Below are positions 46,365 through 56,081 of a stretch of 64,000 nt of DNA, piece after piece. Position 1 is the stretch's first letter. Every line of letters begins with the position of its first letter. The position numbers and the translations under genes are program-made. This stretch comes from an uncultured Ignatzschineria sp. (GTDB lineage: Bacteria; Pseudomonadota; Gammaproteobacteria; Cardiobacteriales; Wohlfahrtiimonadaceae), in the NCBI GenBank assembly GCA_945639195.1, contig CALZEE010000006.1, positions 1-64,000 of the forward strand. Reading direction: 5' to 3'. The notes under the pieces were generated by a model that was given only the letters and a program-made list of their open reading frames with translations, was not told the origin of the DNA and made no database searches.

Positions 46365-46387
46365 AATATTTAAAATCCTATATCTCT

Positions 46388-47659
46388 CTATTCTACCGAG
46401 CGCTTCTCTAAGGCTTTTTCTGACGCGTTGTCGATAACCTTTACCGCTTCTTGAGGCATAATCCCATTCCAATCTGTCGCAGCAGCTTGTCTCTGTAACC
46501 GCTGATAATAGCGATATAAACTATAGAGCGCTAATAACGAATAGATCCCCATTAAAGTCACTAATTGAATTAATTCAGGTCGAATATTTTCTAAACTTCC
46601 ATCCATCTGATTCAGCGTAACCATACTGGTAATGCCGGGGAATATCGGCAGTAGATAGGTAAAGAATGCCAAGATATCAGGAATCATCTCTTTCGGCCAA
46701 CTCATCCCCGATAAGAAGAAGAGCAACATACTTGAGGGCATGATGATTAAAAACAGATCATCAAATTTTCGGAAGAACTGCCCAAAGAAGATGCCGGCAA
46801 AAATTGTCCCTGATAAGAAAATTACGCTAAAGAAGAGAAGATTCTGGATCGATCCATGAAATGGTAACTGATAGAAAATCGGCGTTAGTCCCATATACGC
46901 AATAAAGATGGTCATACTCACTAAGAGATAGGCTACCCACTTACCAATCAAGGCACAAAAAGCCATGACAAAAGGTGAACTATTGGGATCGGCCACAAGC
47001 GAGCGATTAAAAGTTGATTGTCGCCCTAGAATCATTGAAATCATTACTGCCAAGAACAAACATTGATATACGATTAAGACATACACTGGCGGGATAACGT
47101 AGGTTGCATAGCCATTTTGCGGATTATACAGCGGTACCAAAACAGGTGTAATCGGTGCACTATTACCCAGCGCGATGGCTGGATCTACGCCCATTTCAAT
47201 CTGCCTAGCAGCCCCAATCTCTTGACTAAACTGCTGAACGACAGATTGTACTGCGCCCGTGATTTTTCCGTAAATCATGACATAGCTTGCATCCCCATAA
47301 TAAGAAAGCGCACCTGATCGCCCACTTAAAACATCTTGCTCAAAATTAAAGGGTATCCAAAAAATGCCGTAGATTTCTCGATTTCGCAGCATATGCTCGG
47401 CTTCATCCATCGTCGCGACATTGGCAACAATATTAATACTATCTGTCGCGTCCAATTTTCGCATTAACGCTCGGCTCATCGTACTATGATCCTGATCGAT
47501 CACAACCGCCGGCGCTTCCCTAACCTCTTCGTTATCATAAGGAATCGGATAATAGAAGAAATAGAGCACAGCACCTGACACCAAAATACTTAAAATCGCA
47601 TCGACTCTAAAGATATTAAGTAACTCATGCAGGAAGACTCGTAACATCGTTTTAAACAT
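46388..47659 (-). CDS. ABC-2 type transporter permease (second of pair)
   Basis: A 423-residue inner-membrane permease of the ABC-2 family. An N-terminal helix (AILSILVSGAVLYFF) is followed by a large periplasmic region of about 150 residues, then five or six helices with FFLSGMSWPKEMIP, the segment typical of the YhhJ/YbhS-like group. ATG 47659 is chosen because GGAGG lies 8 bases upstream. It overlaps the end of the other permease gene by 8 bases. With the HlyD-like adaptor upstream it would form an export system, but no ATP-binding subunit is encoded nearby. Confidence 0.87.
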   Translation of the reverse strand: MFKTMLRVFLHELLNIFRVDAILSILVSGAVLYFFYYPIPYDNEEVREAPAVVIDQDHSTMSRALMRKLDATDSINIVANVATMDEAEHMLRNREIYGIFWIPFNFEQDVLSGRSGALSYYGDASYVMIYGKITGAVQSVVQQFSQEIGAARQIEMGVDPAIALGNSAPITPVLVPLYNPQNGYATYVIPPVYVLIVYQCLFLAVMISMILGRQSTFNRSLVADPNSSPFVMAFCALIGKWVAYLLVSMTIFIAYMGLTPIFYQLPFHGSIQNLLFFSVIFLSGTIFAGIFFGQFFRKFDDLFLIIMPSSMLLFFLSGMSWPKEMIPDILAFFTYLLPIFPGITSMVTLNQMDGSLENIRPELIQLVTLMGIYSLLALYSLYRYYQRLQRQAAATDWNGIMPQEAVKVIDNASEKALEKRSVE

Positions 47660-48845
47660 GTTTTGCCTCCTTGTTGAGCTGATGCATTCGTAAAATGACC
47701 CCGCCATAACAGATCAAGCCAATGACAATCAGCCACAATAGCGGCATTAAATTATAGGGTAATTCATGCCCCCGAAGTGTTTGATCTAAGCGAATCTCCA
47801 CATACCATGTAATCGGCAAGACCGCGCCCCACGCAATGGCGTACCAACTCATCGCGATTCTGGGAAAGAAGAGCCCGATAAATCCAAACGCCGGAGAGGA
47901 GAAGCTACTGGCCGCACCATAGTTGAGCACTCTCTTCGGAAGCCATAGTGCGAAAATCATTGCCCAGAGCTGTGCCGTAATAATAAAGAGCACGGTGCCG
48001 AGATAGAGAATCCCTAAAGATCCGCGAACGGGAAGGTCGAAAAAGAGAATCAGAATCGCATCGAGCACTAAATGTACCAACACAAACCAGAGCAAGTAAG
48101 GCAACATTTTATTCACGAGATAACGTGTAAAGCTACCATTTGCCATCGCGATTGGCACAGCAATCCCCCCCGATTTATATTTATCACGAATCACGGTATA
48201 GACCATTGTCATCATAATTAAAATCTGTAGTAAGGTCGGTACAATCCCATTAATCAATGTATAGATATAATTGAGCGTTGGGTTAAAAACGGTGTGAACT
48301 TCAAGCTTTAAAGGCGATAATTGCTCTACCGCAATCGGTCGTGCCATACCTTGGCTCATCATCGTATCGGCCTGATAGTTAGAAACCGTTGCTAATAACG
48401 TAGACATAAATCCGCGTTGTAGTGCGCTCCCGGCCGACATATATTGGTTGTTATAGAAGGTGGTTACTTCTGGAGATTCGTTGGCTAATAGCCGTGCTTC
48501 AAACTGGGGAGGAATATAGACAATGCCGTAAACCTCTCCAGACAATAGCGCTTGCTTCGCATTATAAAGCGAGTAATCTTGTCGGCTAATTAAGACCTCT
48601 GGCGCGGCAGACATATCATGAATAAGGGCTCGTGAAGCGACCGTTTTATCCATATCCACAACCGTAACAGGCAGCTGTTCAATCACGCCTTGATGTAATA
48701 AGCTCGTAAAAAAGAGAATCACAATTAAAGGGTAGCAAAACACTGCAAAAAAGAGGGGCTTTGCCCGTATCAATAAGCGCATTTCCCTAAATAAGAGGGA
48801 AAAATAGTGCGATTTAACGGCTGATTTCGTGACTCGACTTTTCAT
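47652..48845 (-). CDS. ABC-2 type transporter permease (first of pair)
   Basis: A 397-residue permease, paralogous in layout to the next gene: one N-terminal helix (LFFAVFCYPLIVILFFTSLL), a periplasmic domain with PVTVVDMDKTVASRALIHDM, then a cluster of helices and a final LMPLLWLIVIGLICYGGVIL. ATG 48845 is chosen because GAGG lies 6 bases upstream; a TTG one codon earlier is less likely. It starts 10 bases after the HlyD-like gene. The substrate is unknown; relatives export drugs or other hydrophobic compounds. Confidence 0.87.
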   Translation of the reverse strand: MKSRVTKSAVKSHYFSLLFREMRLLIRAKPLFFAVFCYPLIVILFFTSLLHQGVIEQLPVTVVDMDKTVASRALIHDMSAAPEVLISRQDYSLYNAKQALLSGEVYGIVYIPPQFEARLLANESPEVTTFYNNQYMSAGSALQRGFMSTLLATVSNYQADTMMSQGMARPIAVEQLSPLKLEVHTVFNPTLNYIYTLINGIVPTLLQILIMMTMVYTVIRDKYKSGGIAVPIAMANGSFTRYLVNKMLPYLLWFVLVHLVLDAILILFFDLPVRGSLGILYLGTVLFIITAQLWAMIFALWLPKRVLNYGAASSFSSPAFGFIGLFFPRIAMSWYAIAWGAVLPITWYVEIRLDQTLRGHELPYNLMPLLWLIVIGLICYGGVILRMHQLNKEAKHV

Positions 48846-48855
48846 CAAAACCTCA

Positions 48856-49845
48856 CTATTGAGCGCGACGACGAGACTTCCAATCTGCGATCACACTCAT
48901 TCCTGGCAAGAGCTCATGGTTTGTCACCACGGGCTTTGCTCGAACTTCAAAAGTTTTGAGGTCAAAATCGCCCGTTGCTTTCGTTGCATGCCAATTCGCA
49001 AATTGCCCCAAAGGATTGATCGCTTGAATTTGTACTTCGACATCCTTCTTCAATGCCGGCACATAAATCATAAAGTAATCACCTACAGCTGCATAGTTGA
49101 GATAATCTTCACGAATATTAAAGGTTAGCCAAAGGTTATTCATATCTACCAAGGAGTAGAGCGGTGTTCCTGGATTATAAAGCTGCCCTACTTCTGCGAC
49201 GCGCGCAGTCACCTGCCCATCAGCCGGCGCTAATACCGTTAACTCGATATAATCTTCTCTCACTTGGTTTAAAGCAGCCAGCGCCTGATCAACCTGAGCA
49301 TCAGCAAGTTTTTTCTGTTGAATACTACTGCCGTTCACCGCAAGCTCATATTGTGCTTTCGCAGCAGTATTGGCATCCATCGCCGCACTAAATGCATTTC
49401 GTGCCACATCTAAATTTTGTTGTGAAATACCGCCTCGAGGGGCTGCTTGCTCCATTCTATCCAAATTACTCTTTGCTAAACGAAGATCTGCAGTCGCTTT
49501 CTCATATTGCGCTTTCATCGCTTCAATCGTTTCAGGTCGCGTACTATACACCACATCACGATTCGCAACAGCGACATTATATTGTGCTTCAGAAGAAGCT
49601 AATTGCGTAACTAATGCCGGACTTTCAAGCTGTAAAAGAAGATCGCCTTGACGAACCTTATCCCCAATATCTGCCGTTAATTTTGCCGCACGACCTTGAA
49701 CCCGTACTGAGATATCGACTCGATTAGCAGCAACCTCCCCCTGAATGACTAACTCAGGTTTATGACGAGAGATATAAAAAATCGTTCCCACTAATAGAAT
49801 AATAATTCCTAAAATAATGGCGAGAGAGGTTTTTATATTTTGCAT
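48856..49845 (-). CDS. HlyD-family periplasmic adaptor protein
   Basis: A 329-residue membrane-fusion protein. A single N-terminal helix (TSLAIILGIIILLVGTIFYI) anchors it; then come half of the lipoyl domain (GRAAKLTADIGDKVRQGDLLLQ), a coiled-coil hairpin (about residues 80-190), the second half (VLAPADGQVTARVAEVGQLY) and a beta-barrel. It would bridge the inner-membrane permeases to a TolC-type channel. First gene of a three-gene operon with two ABC-2 permeases; neither an outer-membrane channel nor an ATPase is present. Confidence 0.9.
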   Translation of the reverse strand: MQNIKTSLAIILGIIILLVGTIFYISRHKPELVIQGEVAANRVDISVRVQGRAAKLTADIGDKVRQGDLLLQLESPALVTQLASSEAQYNVAVANRDVVYSTRPETIEAMKAQYEKATADLRLAKSNLDRMEQAAPRGGISQQNLDVARNAFSAAMDANTAAKAQYELAVNGSSIQQKKLADAQVDQALAALNQVREDYIELTVLAPADGQVTARVAEVGQLYNPGTPLYSLVDMNNLWLTFNIREDYLNYAAVGDYFMIYVPALKKDVEVQIQAINPLGQFANWHATKATGDFDLKTFEVRAKPVVTNHELLPGMSVIADWKSRRRAQ

Positions 49846-50006
49846 AGCTAGTTATCCCAATTGAAACATTCGTATAAGCATAATTTGTGGTCACATAATA
49901 ACACCGATTAGTGACAATGCACATATGAAAAATGACAATTAAAATAAGATATTGACTTAGTTTCTCAATTCATAAGACCCGAGAAATTTTAGTGGGGAAG
50001 CCTTAT

Positions 50007-51263
50007 TTAAGACATGGCATCAAATAACGTTAATCCCTCTAAGTTAATACTCGATCGATGATCTGTAATTAACTCCGCAAGCACTTCAGCACTGCCCGCA
50101 GCTAAGGTAAAACCAAGGCTACCATGCCCCACATTTAACCAAAGATTACGATAACGCGTTCTCCCCAAAATAGGCGGACCTTCCGGCGTTGAGGGGCGTA
50201 AACCACTCCATACCGTACTTTCATCAATTCCCTCTAATTGCGGAAAAGTGTCTGTAACGCTCTTTTTTAAGGCTTGTATTCTATTCGCGCGAATACCCGT
50301 TTTTTCATAACCAATATCCACCATTGCCGCAATTCTGAGCGTATCACCGAGCTTTGCATACACCGTTTTGTGCGCAAAATCAGTAACACTCATTTTTGGC
50401 ACAACATGCGCGGCCTCAGGAAAAGGCAAAGATAGGCTATAACCTTTTAAGGGGTAAATAGGGAGATTCATTTTCAAAGGCTTTAACAATTCTCGGCTGC
50501 TATTGCCGGCGGCGATCACAAGCTCTTCAACCTGATAAGTCCCTTGATCTGTTTCTATCGCGATAGCTTTACTCTTATCTGCAATAATACGTTTCACAGC
50601 ACAACCACTTTTTAGCGTAAAGCGCGGCTCTTTTTTAAGATATGCCAAAATCGCAAGACAACATTGATATGCATCTGCCGTTTCATCATTCGGCGCATAG
50701 ATCGCACCGGCTAATTCTGCTCGTATCGATTCCAAGGCAGGCTCTTTTAAACATGCTTCATCAGCAGTTAAACATTGTTGAAATTCAGGATCGATCTTGT
50801 TTGCGGCATTCTCAAAGTCCATTTGATGACGGTGAATAATCATCTTTCCGCTACGACGCCAACCGAAGTCTTCAGTCAAAATGGACTTTCGCCAGAAGGC
50901 TAATGCCTTCTGACTAAAGAGTGAAAGTCTTAAGATATTGTGTGTGTTATCTTGATTTTTCTGCGTATTGCACGCAAAGAGGAAACGTAAGAGCCAGCGC
51001 CACTGGAACAGTGAAGGCTCTATCCGTAAGTTGAGCGGGGAATCTGATTTCCCCATCCATTTTAACCCTTGCCAGACAACGCCCTTGTCAGCGAGAGGTG
51101 ATACATACCGGTAGCTTAGTTGGCCTCCGTTAGCAAAGCTTGCGCCTTGTCCAACGCCATCGCCAGCATCAATGAGCGTGACATTTGCACCCCTTAGGAT
51201 GAGTGCAAGTGCTGTCGATAGGCCGATTATTCCTCCACCTACAACAGTGATATATTTTGCCAT
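50007..51263 (-). CDS. dadA: D-amino acid dehydrogenase small subunit-like
   Basis: A 418-residue FAD-dependent oxidase of the DadA family that deaminates D-amino acids and feeds electrons to the respiratory chain at the inner membrane. Seen: the FAD motif ITVVGGGIIGLSTALALILRG, GQGASFANGGQLSYRYVSPLAD (a DadA hallmark), ELVIAAGNSSRELL, and the closing LWLNVGHGSLGFTLAAGSAEVL. A LysR-type regulator gene lies directly upstream on the same strand (71 bases). No alanine racemase gene (dadX) is adjacent. Confidence 0.92.
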   Translation of the reverse strand: MAKYITVVGGGIIGLSTALALILRGANVTLIDAGDGVGQGASFANGGQLSYRYVSPLADKGVVWQGLKWMGKSDSPLNLRIEPSLFQWRWLLRFLFACNTQKNQDNTHNILRLSLFSQKALAFWRKSILTEDFGWRRSGKMIIHRHQMDFENAANKIDPEFQQCLTADEACLKEPALESIRAELAGAIYAPNDETADAYQCCLAILAYLKKEPRFTLKSGCAVKRIIADKSKAIAIETDQGTYQVEELVIAAGNSSRELLKPLKMNLPIYPLKGYSLSLPFPEAAHVVPKMSVTDFAHKTVYAKLGDTLRIAAMVDIGYEKTGIRANRIQALKKSVTDTFPQLEGIDESTVWSGLRPSTPEGPPILGRTRYRNLWLNVGHGSLGFTLAAGSAEVLAELITDHRSSINLEGLTLFDAMS

Positions 51264-51334
51264 CTTTTATTATTTAACCTTCTAAGACCGGTATGGGCTA
51301 TTAGACAGGCTTTCATGAGAACTCTCAATTGACT

Positions 51335-52231
51335 TTAAGTTGCCTCATATAACTTTTGGTTATGGGCTTTTAGTCGTTTTTGCAGATGTCGTTGAATAAG
51401 CTTTTGATAATCTTGCGCTATTTTACGAAGCGGTCGATCTGCCTGATAGAGAATACAGAGCTCTAATACCATCGGCTCTTTTAGCGGATAAATCATTGAA
51501 AAAGGAAGAACTTCTGCGGCAGAGAAGATATCACTAATCGTACATCCTGCCTTTCTTTTCACAAATTCTGCGGCCATATAATAAGTATGAACATTCAACT
51601 GTGTGGGCTTAAAAGTGCGGTATTGATGAATCATTAAAGAGAGAGAATCTGCTCCCGGATTAATCCAACGGGATTCATCAATCTCATCCATGCTCATCAC
51701 TTTTTGCTTCACAGGATTAGCATCGAGATAAACAAGCGGAATCTTTGCTATTGGCAACGAGACGATGCCCTGCTCTTTAATCGGTTTAAAACTAATCGCA
51801 AAATCGAGTTGATAACGATTCAATAATCGAATTAATTCATCCGTATGATAAGTACTAACCTCTATCACAGCATCTGGGTAGCGCTCTAAAAATCGTGTGG
51901 TTACTTCGGGAATAAGGCTTAATCCTAAACTCGGTAAGCATCCCATTGAGAGATTTGCATCCGGCTTTTCTGCAAGATTTTCTGCCATTGACTGGAAGTC
52001 ATTCAGCTCTTGATAGACCGATTGCGCCTTATCATAAAGAATCAGCGCCTCTTTTGTCGGAACAAGCTTGCCCCGCGTTCGCTCAAAAAGAAGATATCCC
52101 AAACGCATTTCTGCGTGCTTTAATGTCTTACTCACCGCCGGCTGAGAGATATTGAGCATATCCGCCGCTCTTGAGATTGAGCCACAAACCATCACCGCAT
52201 AAAACGCTTCTAAATGGCGTGTATTCATCAT
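51335..52231 (-). CDS. LysR-type transcriptional regulator
   Basis: A 298-residue LTTR. The N-terminal winged helix-turn-helix reads RHLEAFYAVMVCGSISRAADMLNISQPAVSKTLKHAE, broken here by residue 16-36 positions, and the rest is the periplasmic-binding-protein-like effector domain. It lies upstream of dadA in the same orientation and may be its regulator and co-transcribed with it, although LTTRs more often diverge from their targets. The effector is unknown; a D- or L-amino acid would suit the neighbour. Either of two adjacent ATGs could be used. Confidence 0.9.
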   Translation of the reverse strand: MMNTRHLEAFYAVMVCGSISRAADMLNISQPAVSKTLKHAEMRLGYLLFERTRGKLVPTKEALILYDKAQSVYQELNDFQSMAENLAEKPDANLSMGCLPSLGLSLIPEVTTRFLERYPDAVIEVSTYHTDELIRLLNRYQLDFAISFKPIKEQGIVSLPIAKIPLVYLDANPVKQKVMSMDEIDESRWINPGADSLSLMIHQYRTFKPTQLNVHTYYMAAEFVKRKAGCTISDIFSAAEVLPFSMIYPLKEPMVLELCILYQADRPLRKIAQDYQKLIQRHLQKRLKAHNQKLYEAT

Positions 52232-52476
52232 GTTAGATCTGCCCTATAAAATGAAAGTGATCTTACCAAGTTACCATAAAAGCCCCTACTTCTGGGAAAT
52301 ATAGCGAACACATTGCAATAGCGATACAGCTTCACACGAGCCTTTAATCAAGTAAAGGTTTACAACCTCACAATCCTGTCTCAATATTACCAAGATGCTC
52401 TTTACCAATGATCTGGATTCCTCTATGATAATCCATAACATCATTATACTTTTATATATATCGTTATAGGTGACTT

Positions 52477-52743
52477 ATGAAAAACCCACAGCATTCAGAC
52501 AGATACAAACTCCCGCCTCAAGCGATGCATATCGTGGTTCCCTTCTTTCTCTCATGCGCGATGTCCTGCATTATTTCACTTGTGAGTACGCTACTCAATG
52601 TGGGATTCTCAGGCTTTGTCTTTTTGGAATGGCTCGGTGCATGGATGTTCTCTTGGATGGTCGCTTTCCCCTCAGTGCTGATCTTACTTCCCATCATGCG
52701 AAAGTTCGCCACGCTCTTTGTGCATAGCCCAATGAAGAAATAG
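52477..52743 (+). CDS. DUF2798 small membrane protein
   Basis: An 88-residue protein with two transmembrane helices: VVPFFLSCAMSCIISLVSTL and FLEWLGAWMFSWMVAFPSVLI, then LLPIMRKFATLF. The pattern of a short basic N-terminus, NVGF between helices and WLGAW...AFP in the second helix matches DUF2798, a family of unknown function. AGGTG lies before the ATG. It is a single gene, divergent from the LysR gene and followed by repeat array C. Confidence 0.8.
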   Translation: MKNPQHSDRYKLPPQAMHIVVPFFLSCAMSCIISLVSTLLNVGFSGFVFLEWLGAWMFSWMVAFPSVLILLPIMRKFATLFVHSPMKK

Positions 52744-52780
52744 CCCAAGAGCTAGGTTTCAAAGTAGACATCTTACAAAT

Positions 52781-53270
52781 TGCCGGCGTGCGATCGCTTA
52801 AAACATGCAGCCATTCCCTCCGGCTTTGAGACAGCCACCAAAAGCATCATTCCTTCAACAACAGACGTATCGCCGGAGCAATGATCCCGAAGTAACAGAT
52901 CTGAGTGCCGGCAATCATATTACCCTCTCAACCTGCTTGTAACACCCAAAAGCTATCAAGATCTATCAAAGCTTATATTATCCGAAACGGCTCATGCATT
53001 GCCGGCGTGCGATTGCTTAAAGCATGCAGCCATTCTCCCCGGCTTTAAGATAGCCACCAAAAGCATCATTCCTTCAACAACAGACGTATCGCCGGAGCAA
53101 TGATCCCGAAGTAACAGATCTGAGTGCCGGCAATCATATTACCCTCTCAACCTGCTTGTAACACCCAAAAGCTATCAAGGTCTATCAAAGCTTGTATTAT
53201 CCGAAACGGCTCATGCATTGCCGGAGCAATGATCTCGAAGATATAAGACTAAATGCCGGCATTTTATTCT
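52781..53270. repeat. Intergenic repeat array C (two units of 219 bp plus a shortened third)
   Basis: TGCCGGCGTGCGAT recurs at 52781 and 53000, and TGCCGGAGCAATGAT, a shortened unit, at 53219, so the period is 219 bp. The two full units are nearly identical. Each starts with the shared core also found in arrays A and B (52781-52836 and 53000-53055), here diverged by a few substitutions. GCCGG / CCGGC arms surround AGCAATGATC in each unit. No coding sense was found. The array lies between the convergent ends of the DUF2798 gene and pnp. Confidence 0.93.
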
Positions 53271-53286
53271 AAAATAGTAGACAATA

Positions 53287-53320
53287 AAAAACCCAAGACT
53301 TTTAACGGTCTTGGGTTTTT
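53287..53320 (-). terminator. Terminator after pnp
   Basis: AAAAACCCAAGAC and GTCTTGGGTTTTT form a perfect 13-bp stem with an 8-base loop, 45 bases past the pnp stop and just beyond array C. Confidence 0.92.
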
Positions 53321-53364
53321 CTCGTTTATCGTATTCTCAATAGAGAGAATATCAATCGATGTTA

Positions 53365-55455
53365 TTACTCAACGTCTTTCATCGTTAAGCGGATACGGCC
53401 TTGACGGTCGATCTCAAGTACTTTTACTTTCACAACTTGACCAACAGTTAAATGATCGCCAACGTTAGAGATACGCTCTTCTGAAGGGATTTGTGAAACG
53501 TGAACCATACCATCTTGACCTGGGCGAAGGTTAACGAAAGCACCAAAGTCCATGATACGAACAACTGGTGACTCGTATACTGAACCGATTTCGATATCTG
53601 AAGTGATCTCTTCGATACGTTTTTTCGCCGCTTCAGCTTGGTCGTTGTTAACCGCTGAGATACGTACTTCACCGCTATCTTCGATTTCGATGATTGCGCC
53701 AGTCTCTTCAGTAATTGCACGGATTGTTACGCCGCCTTTACCAATTACGTCACGAATCTTGTCTGGGTTGATACGGATTGTTGTAATACGTGGTGCAAAC
53801 TCAGAGATTGACTCACGTGATTCACCAATAACGCCGTTCATCTCATCAAGAATATGTAATCTTGCAACTTTCGCTTGTGAAAGTGCTGTTTCCATAATTT
53901 CTTTTGTGATTCCGTCGATTTTGATATCCATTTGAAGTGCAGTAATACCATCTTTACTTCCTGCAACTTTAAAGTCCATATCACCTAAGTGATCTTCATC
54001 ACCTAAGATATCTGTAAGCACAGCGTATTTGTCGCCTTCTTTGATAAGACCCATTGCAATACCCGCAACTGGTGCTTTAAGAGGAACACCCGCATCCATC
54101 AATGCAAGTGAGCTTCCGCACACTGATGCCATTGAGCTTGAACCGTTTGATTCAGTGATTTCTGAAACAACACGGATTGTGTATGGATATTCAGACATAT
54201 CAGGAAGAACTGCTGCAACACCACGTTTTGCAAGGTTACCATGACCGATTTCACGGCGTTTTGGTGAACCTACACGGCCTGTTTCCCCTACTGAGTAAGG
54301 AGGGAAGTTATAATGAAGCATGAAGTTTTCTTTATATTCGCCCGCTAATGCATCAATGATTTGTGCATCACGCTCTGTACCAAGTGTTGCTACTACAAGC
54401 GCTTGCGTCTCACCACGTGTAAAGAGTGCTGAACCGTGTGTACGTTTAAGTACACCCACGCGAGATACGATAGGACGAACGGTTGTTGTATCACGACCAT
54501 CGATACGTGGTTGACCCGCGATGATTTGGCTACGAACGATATCTGAACTGATGTTACCGATTTCCGCTGAAACTTCAGCAGCAGTGAAACCACCCTCTTC
54601 ACCTGTAACAAGCGCTTCAACAGCTTTATCACGTGCAGCACTGATTGCGCTACCACGATCTTGTTTTACAGTAATTTTGAAGGCCCCTTCTAAATCGCTA
54701 CGAACGAGATCTGAAACAGCTGTTTGAAGTGCAACATTCGCTTCTGGCGCTTCAAATGGGAATGCTTCGTTACCCACTTTCGCTGCAAGCTCTTTAATGT
54801 TTTCAATCGCTGTTTGCATTTCGCTATGACCAAACATTACCGCACCAAGCATGACTTCTTCAGAAAGAAGATTTGCTTGTGACTCAACCATTAATACCGC
54901 ACCTGCAGTACCTGCAACTACTAAATCAAGATCTGATGTCTCGAGTTCAGTTTTAGTTGGGTTCATGATGTACGCGCCATCTTTATAACCTACACGCGCC
55001 GCACCAAGAGGACCATTGAATGGAAGATTCGCGATTGAAAGTGCAGCTGATGCACCTAACAATGCCACGATATCAGCACTGATCTCAGGGTTGATCGATA
55101 CAACTGTTGCCACGATTTGCACTTCATTAGTGAATGCTTCGTGGAAAAGTGGGCGTACAGGGCGGTCGATTAAACGAGACGTTAAGATCTCAAGTTCAGA
55201 AGGACGTCCTTCACGGCGGAAGAATCCACCAGGAATTTTACCTGCTGCGTAAGTTTTTTCTTGGTAGTCAACAGTTAATGGGAAGAAGTCGCGGCTTGGA
55301 TCTGATTTACTTGATGCAACCACAGATACAAACACAGTTGTACCTTCAATATCAACCATAACAGCTGCTGTTGCTTGACGTGCAATTTCAGCAGTTTCGA
55401 TCGTAACCTTACGACCACCATAAATAAACTCTTGAACGATTGGTGCTAATTTCAT
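53365..55455 (-). CDS. pnp: Polyribonucleotide nucleotidyltransferase
   Basis: A 696-residue PNPase, a phosphorolytic 3'-5' exoribonuclease and degradosome component. Two RNase PH-like domains are visible (the first with [19 protein letters not shown], the second with [21 protein letters not shown] and the catalytic Asp in [16 protein letters not shown]). They are followed by a KH domain ([21 protein letters not shown]) and a C-terminal S1 domain ([23 protein letters not shown]). The length is close to the E. coli enzyme. It follows rpsO, and its leader carries an RNase III-type hairpin. Confidence 0.98.
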   Translation of the reverse strand: MKLAPIVQEFIYGGRKVTIETAEIARQATAAVMVDIEGTTVFVSVVASSKSDPSRDFFPLTVDYQEKTYAAGKIPGGFFRREGRPSELEILTSRLIDRPVRPLFHEAFTNEVQIVATVVSINPEISADIVALLGASAALSIANLPFNGPLGAARVGYKDGAYIMNPTKTELETSDLDLVVAGTAGAVLMVESQANLLSEEVMLGAVMFGHSEMQTAIENIKELAAKVGNEAFPFEAPEANVALQTAVSDLVRSDLEGAFKITVKQDRGSAISAARDKAVEALVTGEEGGFTAAEVSAEIGNISSDIVRSQIIAGQPRIDGRDTTTVRPIVSRVGVLKRTHGSALFTRGETQALVVATLGTERDAQIIDALAGEYKENFMLHYNFPPYSVGETGRVGSPKRREIGHGNLAKRGVAAVLPDMSEYPYTIRVVSEITESNGSSSMASVCGSSLALMDAGVPLKAPVAGIAMGLIKEGDKYAVLTDILGDEDHLGDMDFKVAGSKDGITALQMDIKIDGITKEIMETALSQAKVARLHILDEMNGVIGESRESISEFAPRITTIRINPDKIRDVIGKGGVTIRAITEETGAIIEIEDSGEVRISAVNNDQAEAAKKRIEEITSDIEIGSVYESPVVRIMDFGAFVNLRPGQDGMVHVSQIPSEERISNVGDHLTVGQVVKVKVLEIDRQGRIRLTMKDVE

Positions 55456-55511
55456 AATTATTCCTCTTGTGAATACTCAGGGATCTTTAAATAAAGAACG
55501 ATAGAATCTAA

Positions 55512-55591
55512 GGGAACTGTTTTACAGTTCGATATTCCGATAGGTGAGTTAAACTTGATACGTTCAAACCCAAACCGTAAAACAGTGCCCC
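55512..55591 (-). promoter_or_regulatory. pnp leader stem-loop (likely RNase III processing site)
   Basis: The leader between rpsO and pnp contains long inverted arms: GGGAACTGTTTTACAG (55512-55527) against CCGTAAAACAGTGCCC (55575-55590) with a GC-poor interior. In E. coli, RNase III cuts a long leader hairpin and PNPase then degrades the leader, which represses its own synthesis. The same arrangement here supports conserved autoregulation; cleavage itself is inferred. Confidence 0.75.
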
Positions 55592-55617
55592 TACAGATAT
55601 CTCTATTTAAAGAAGTA

Positions 55618-55644
55618 CAAAAAACCCTCGCATAAATGCGAGGG
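55618..55644 (-). terminator. rpsO terminator
   Basis: On the minus strand CCCTCGCAT and ATGCGAGGG form a 9-bp stem with a two-base gap, followed by TTTT. It lies about 80 bases after the rpsO stop and before the pnp leader hairpin. Confidence 0.85.
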
Positions 55645-55724
55645 CTAAATTTTACAGGTACATTACACCACTCACACGAATCATGCGCGCTGTGTAATCT
55701 ACGAGAAATTGCATCTTTATCAAA

Positions 55725-55991
55725 TTAACGACGTAATGCTAAACGGTCGATAAGTACTTGATAACGATCTAAATCTACTGATCTAAGGTACTTGAGCAAT
55801 TTACGACGTTTGTTTACCATTTGTAAAAGACCACGACGTGAGTGATGATCTTTCTTATTTTCAGCAAAATGCGCTTGAAGCGTATTGATGTTGAATGTTA
55901 AAAGTGCAACTTGCACTTCTGGTGAACCTGTATCGTTTGCGCCGCGACCAAAATCATTAACGATTTCTGCTTTTTTCTCTACTGTTAACAT
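55725..55991 (-). CDS. rpsO: 30S ribosomal protein S15
   Basis: An 88-residue S15 protein that binds the central domain of 16S rRNA. The signature from [15 protein letters not shown] to [21 protein letters not shown] is complete. The length is that of E. coli S15 (89). It heads the conserved rpsO-pnp pair. Confidence 0.98.
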   Translation of the reverse strand: MLTVEKKAEIVNDFGRGANDTGSPEVQVALLTFNINTLQAHFAENKKDHHSRRGLLQMVNKRRKLLKYLRSVDLDRYQVLIDRLALRR

Positions 55992-56081
55992 AATTTAAAC
56001 TCCAAAATAATATAAAAGTGCCAATGGCGATGACAGCATTTAATGCTCGGCATTATAGTATGATTCCCCTAAAACACCAAG

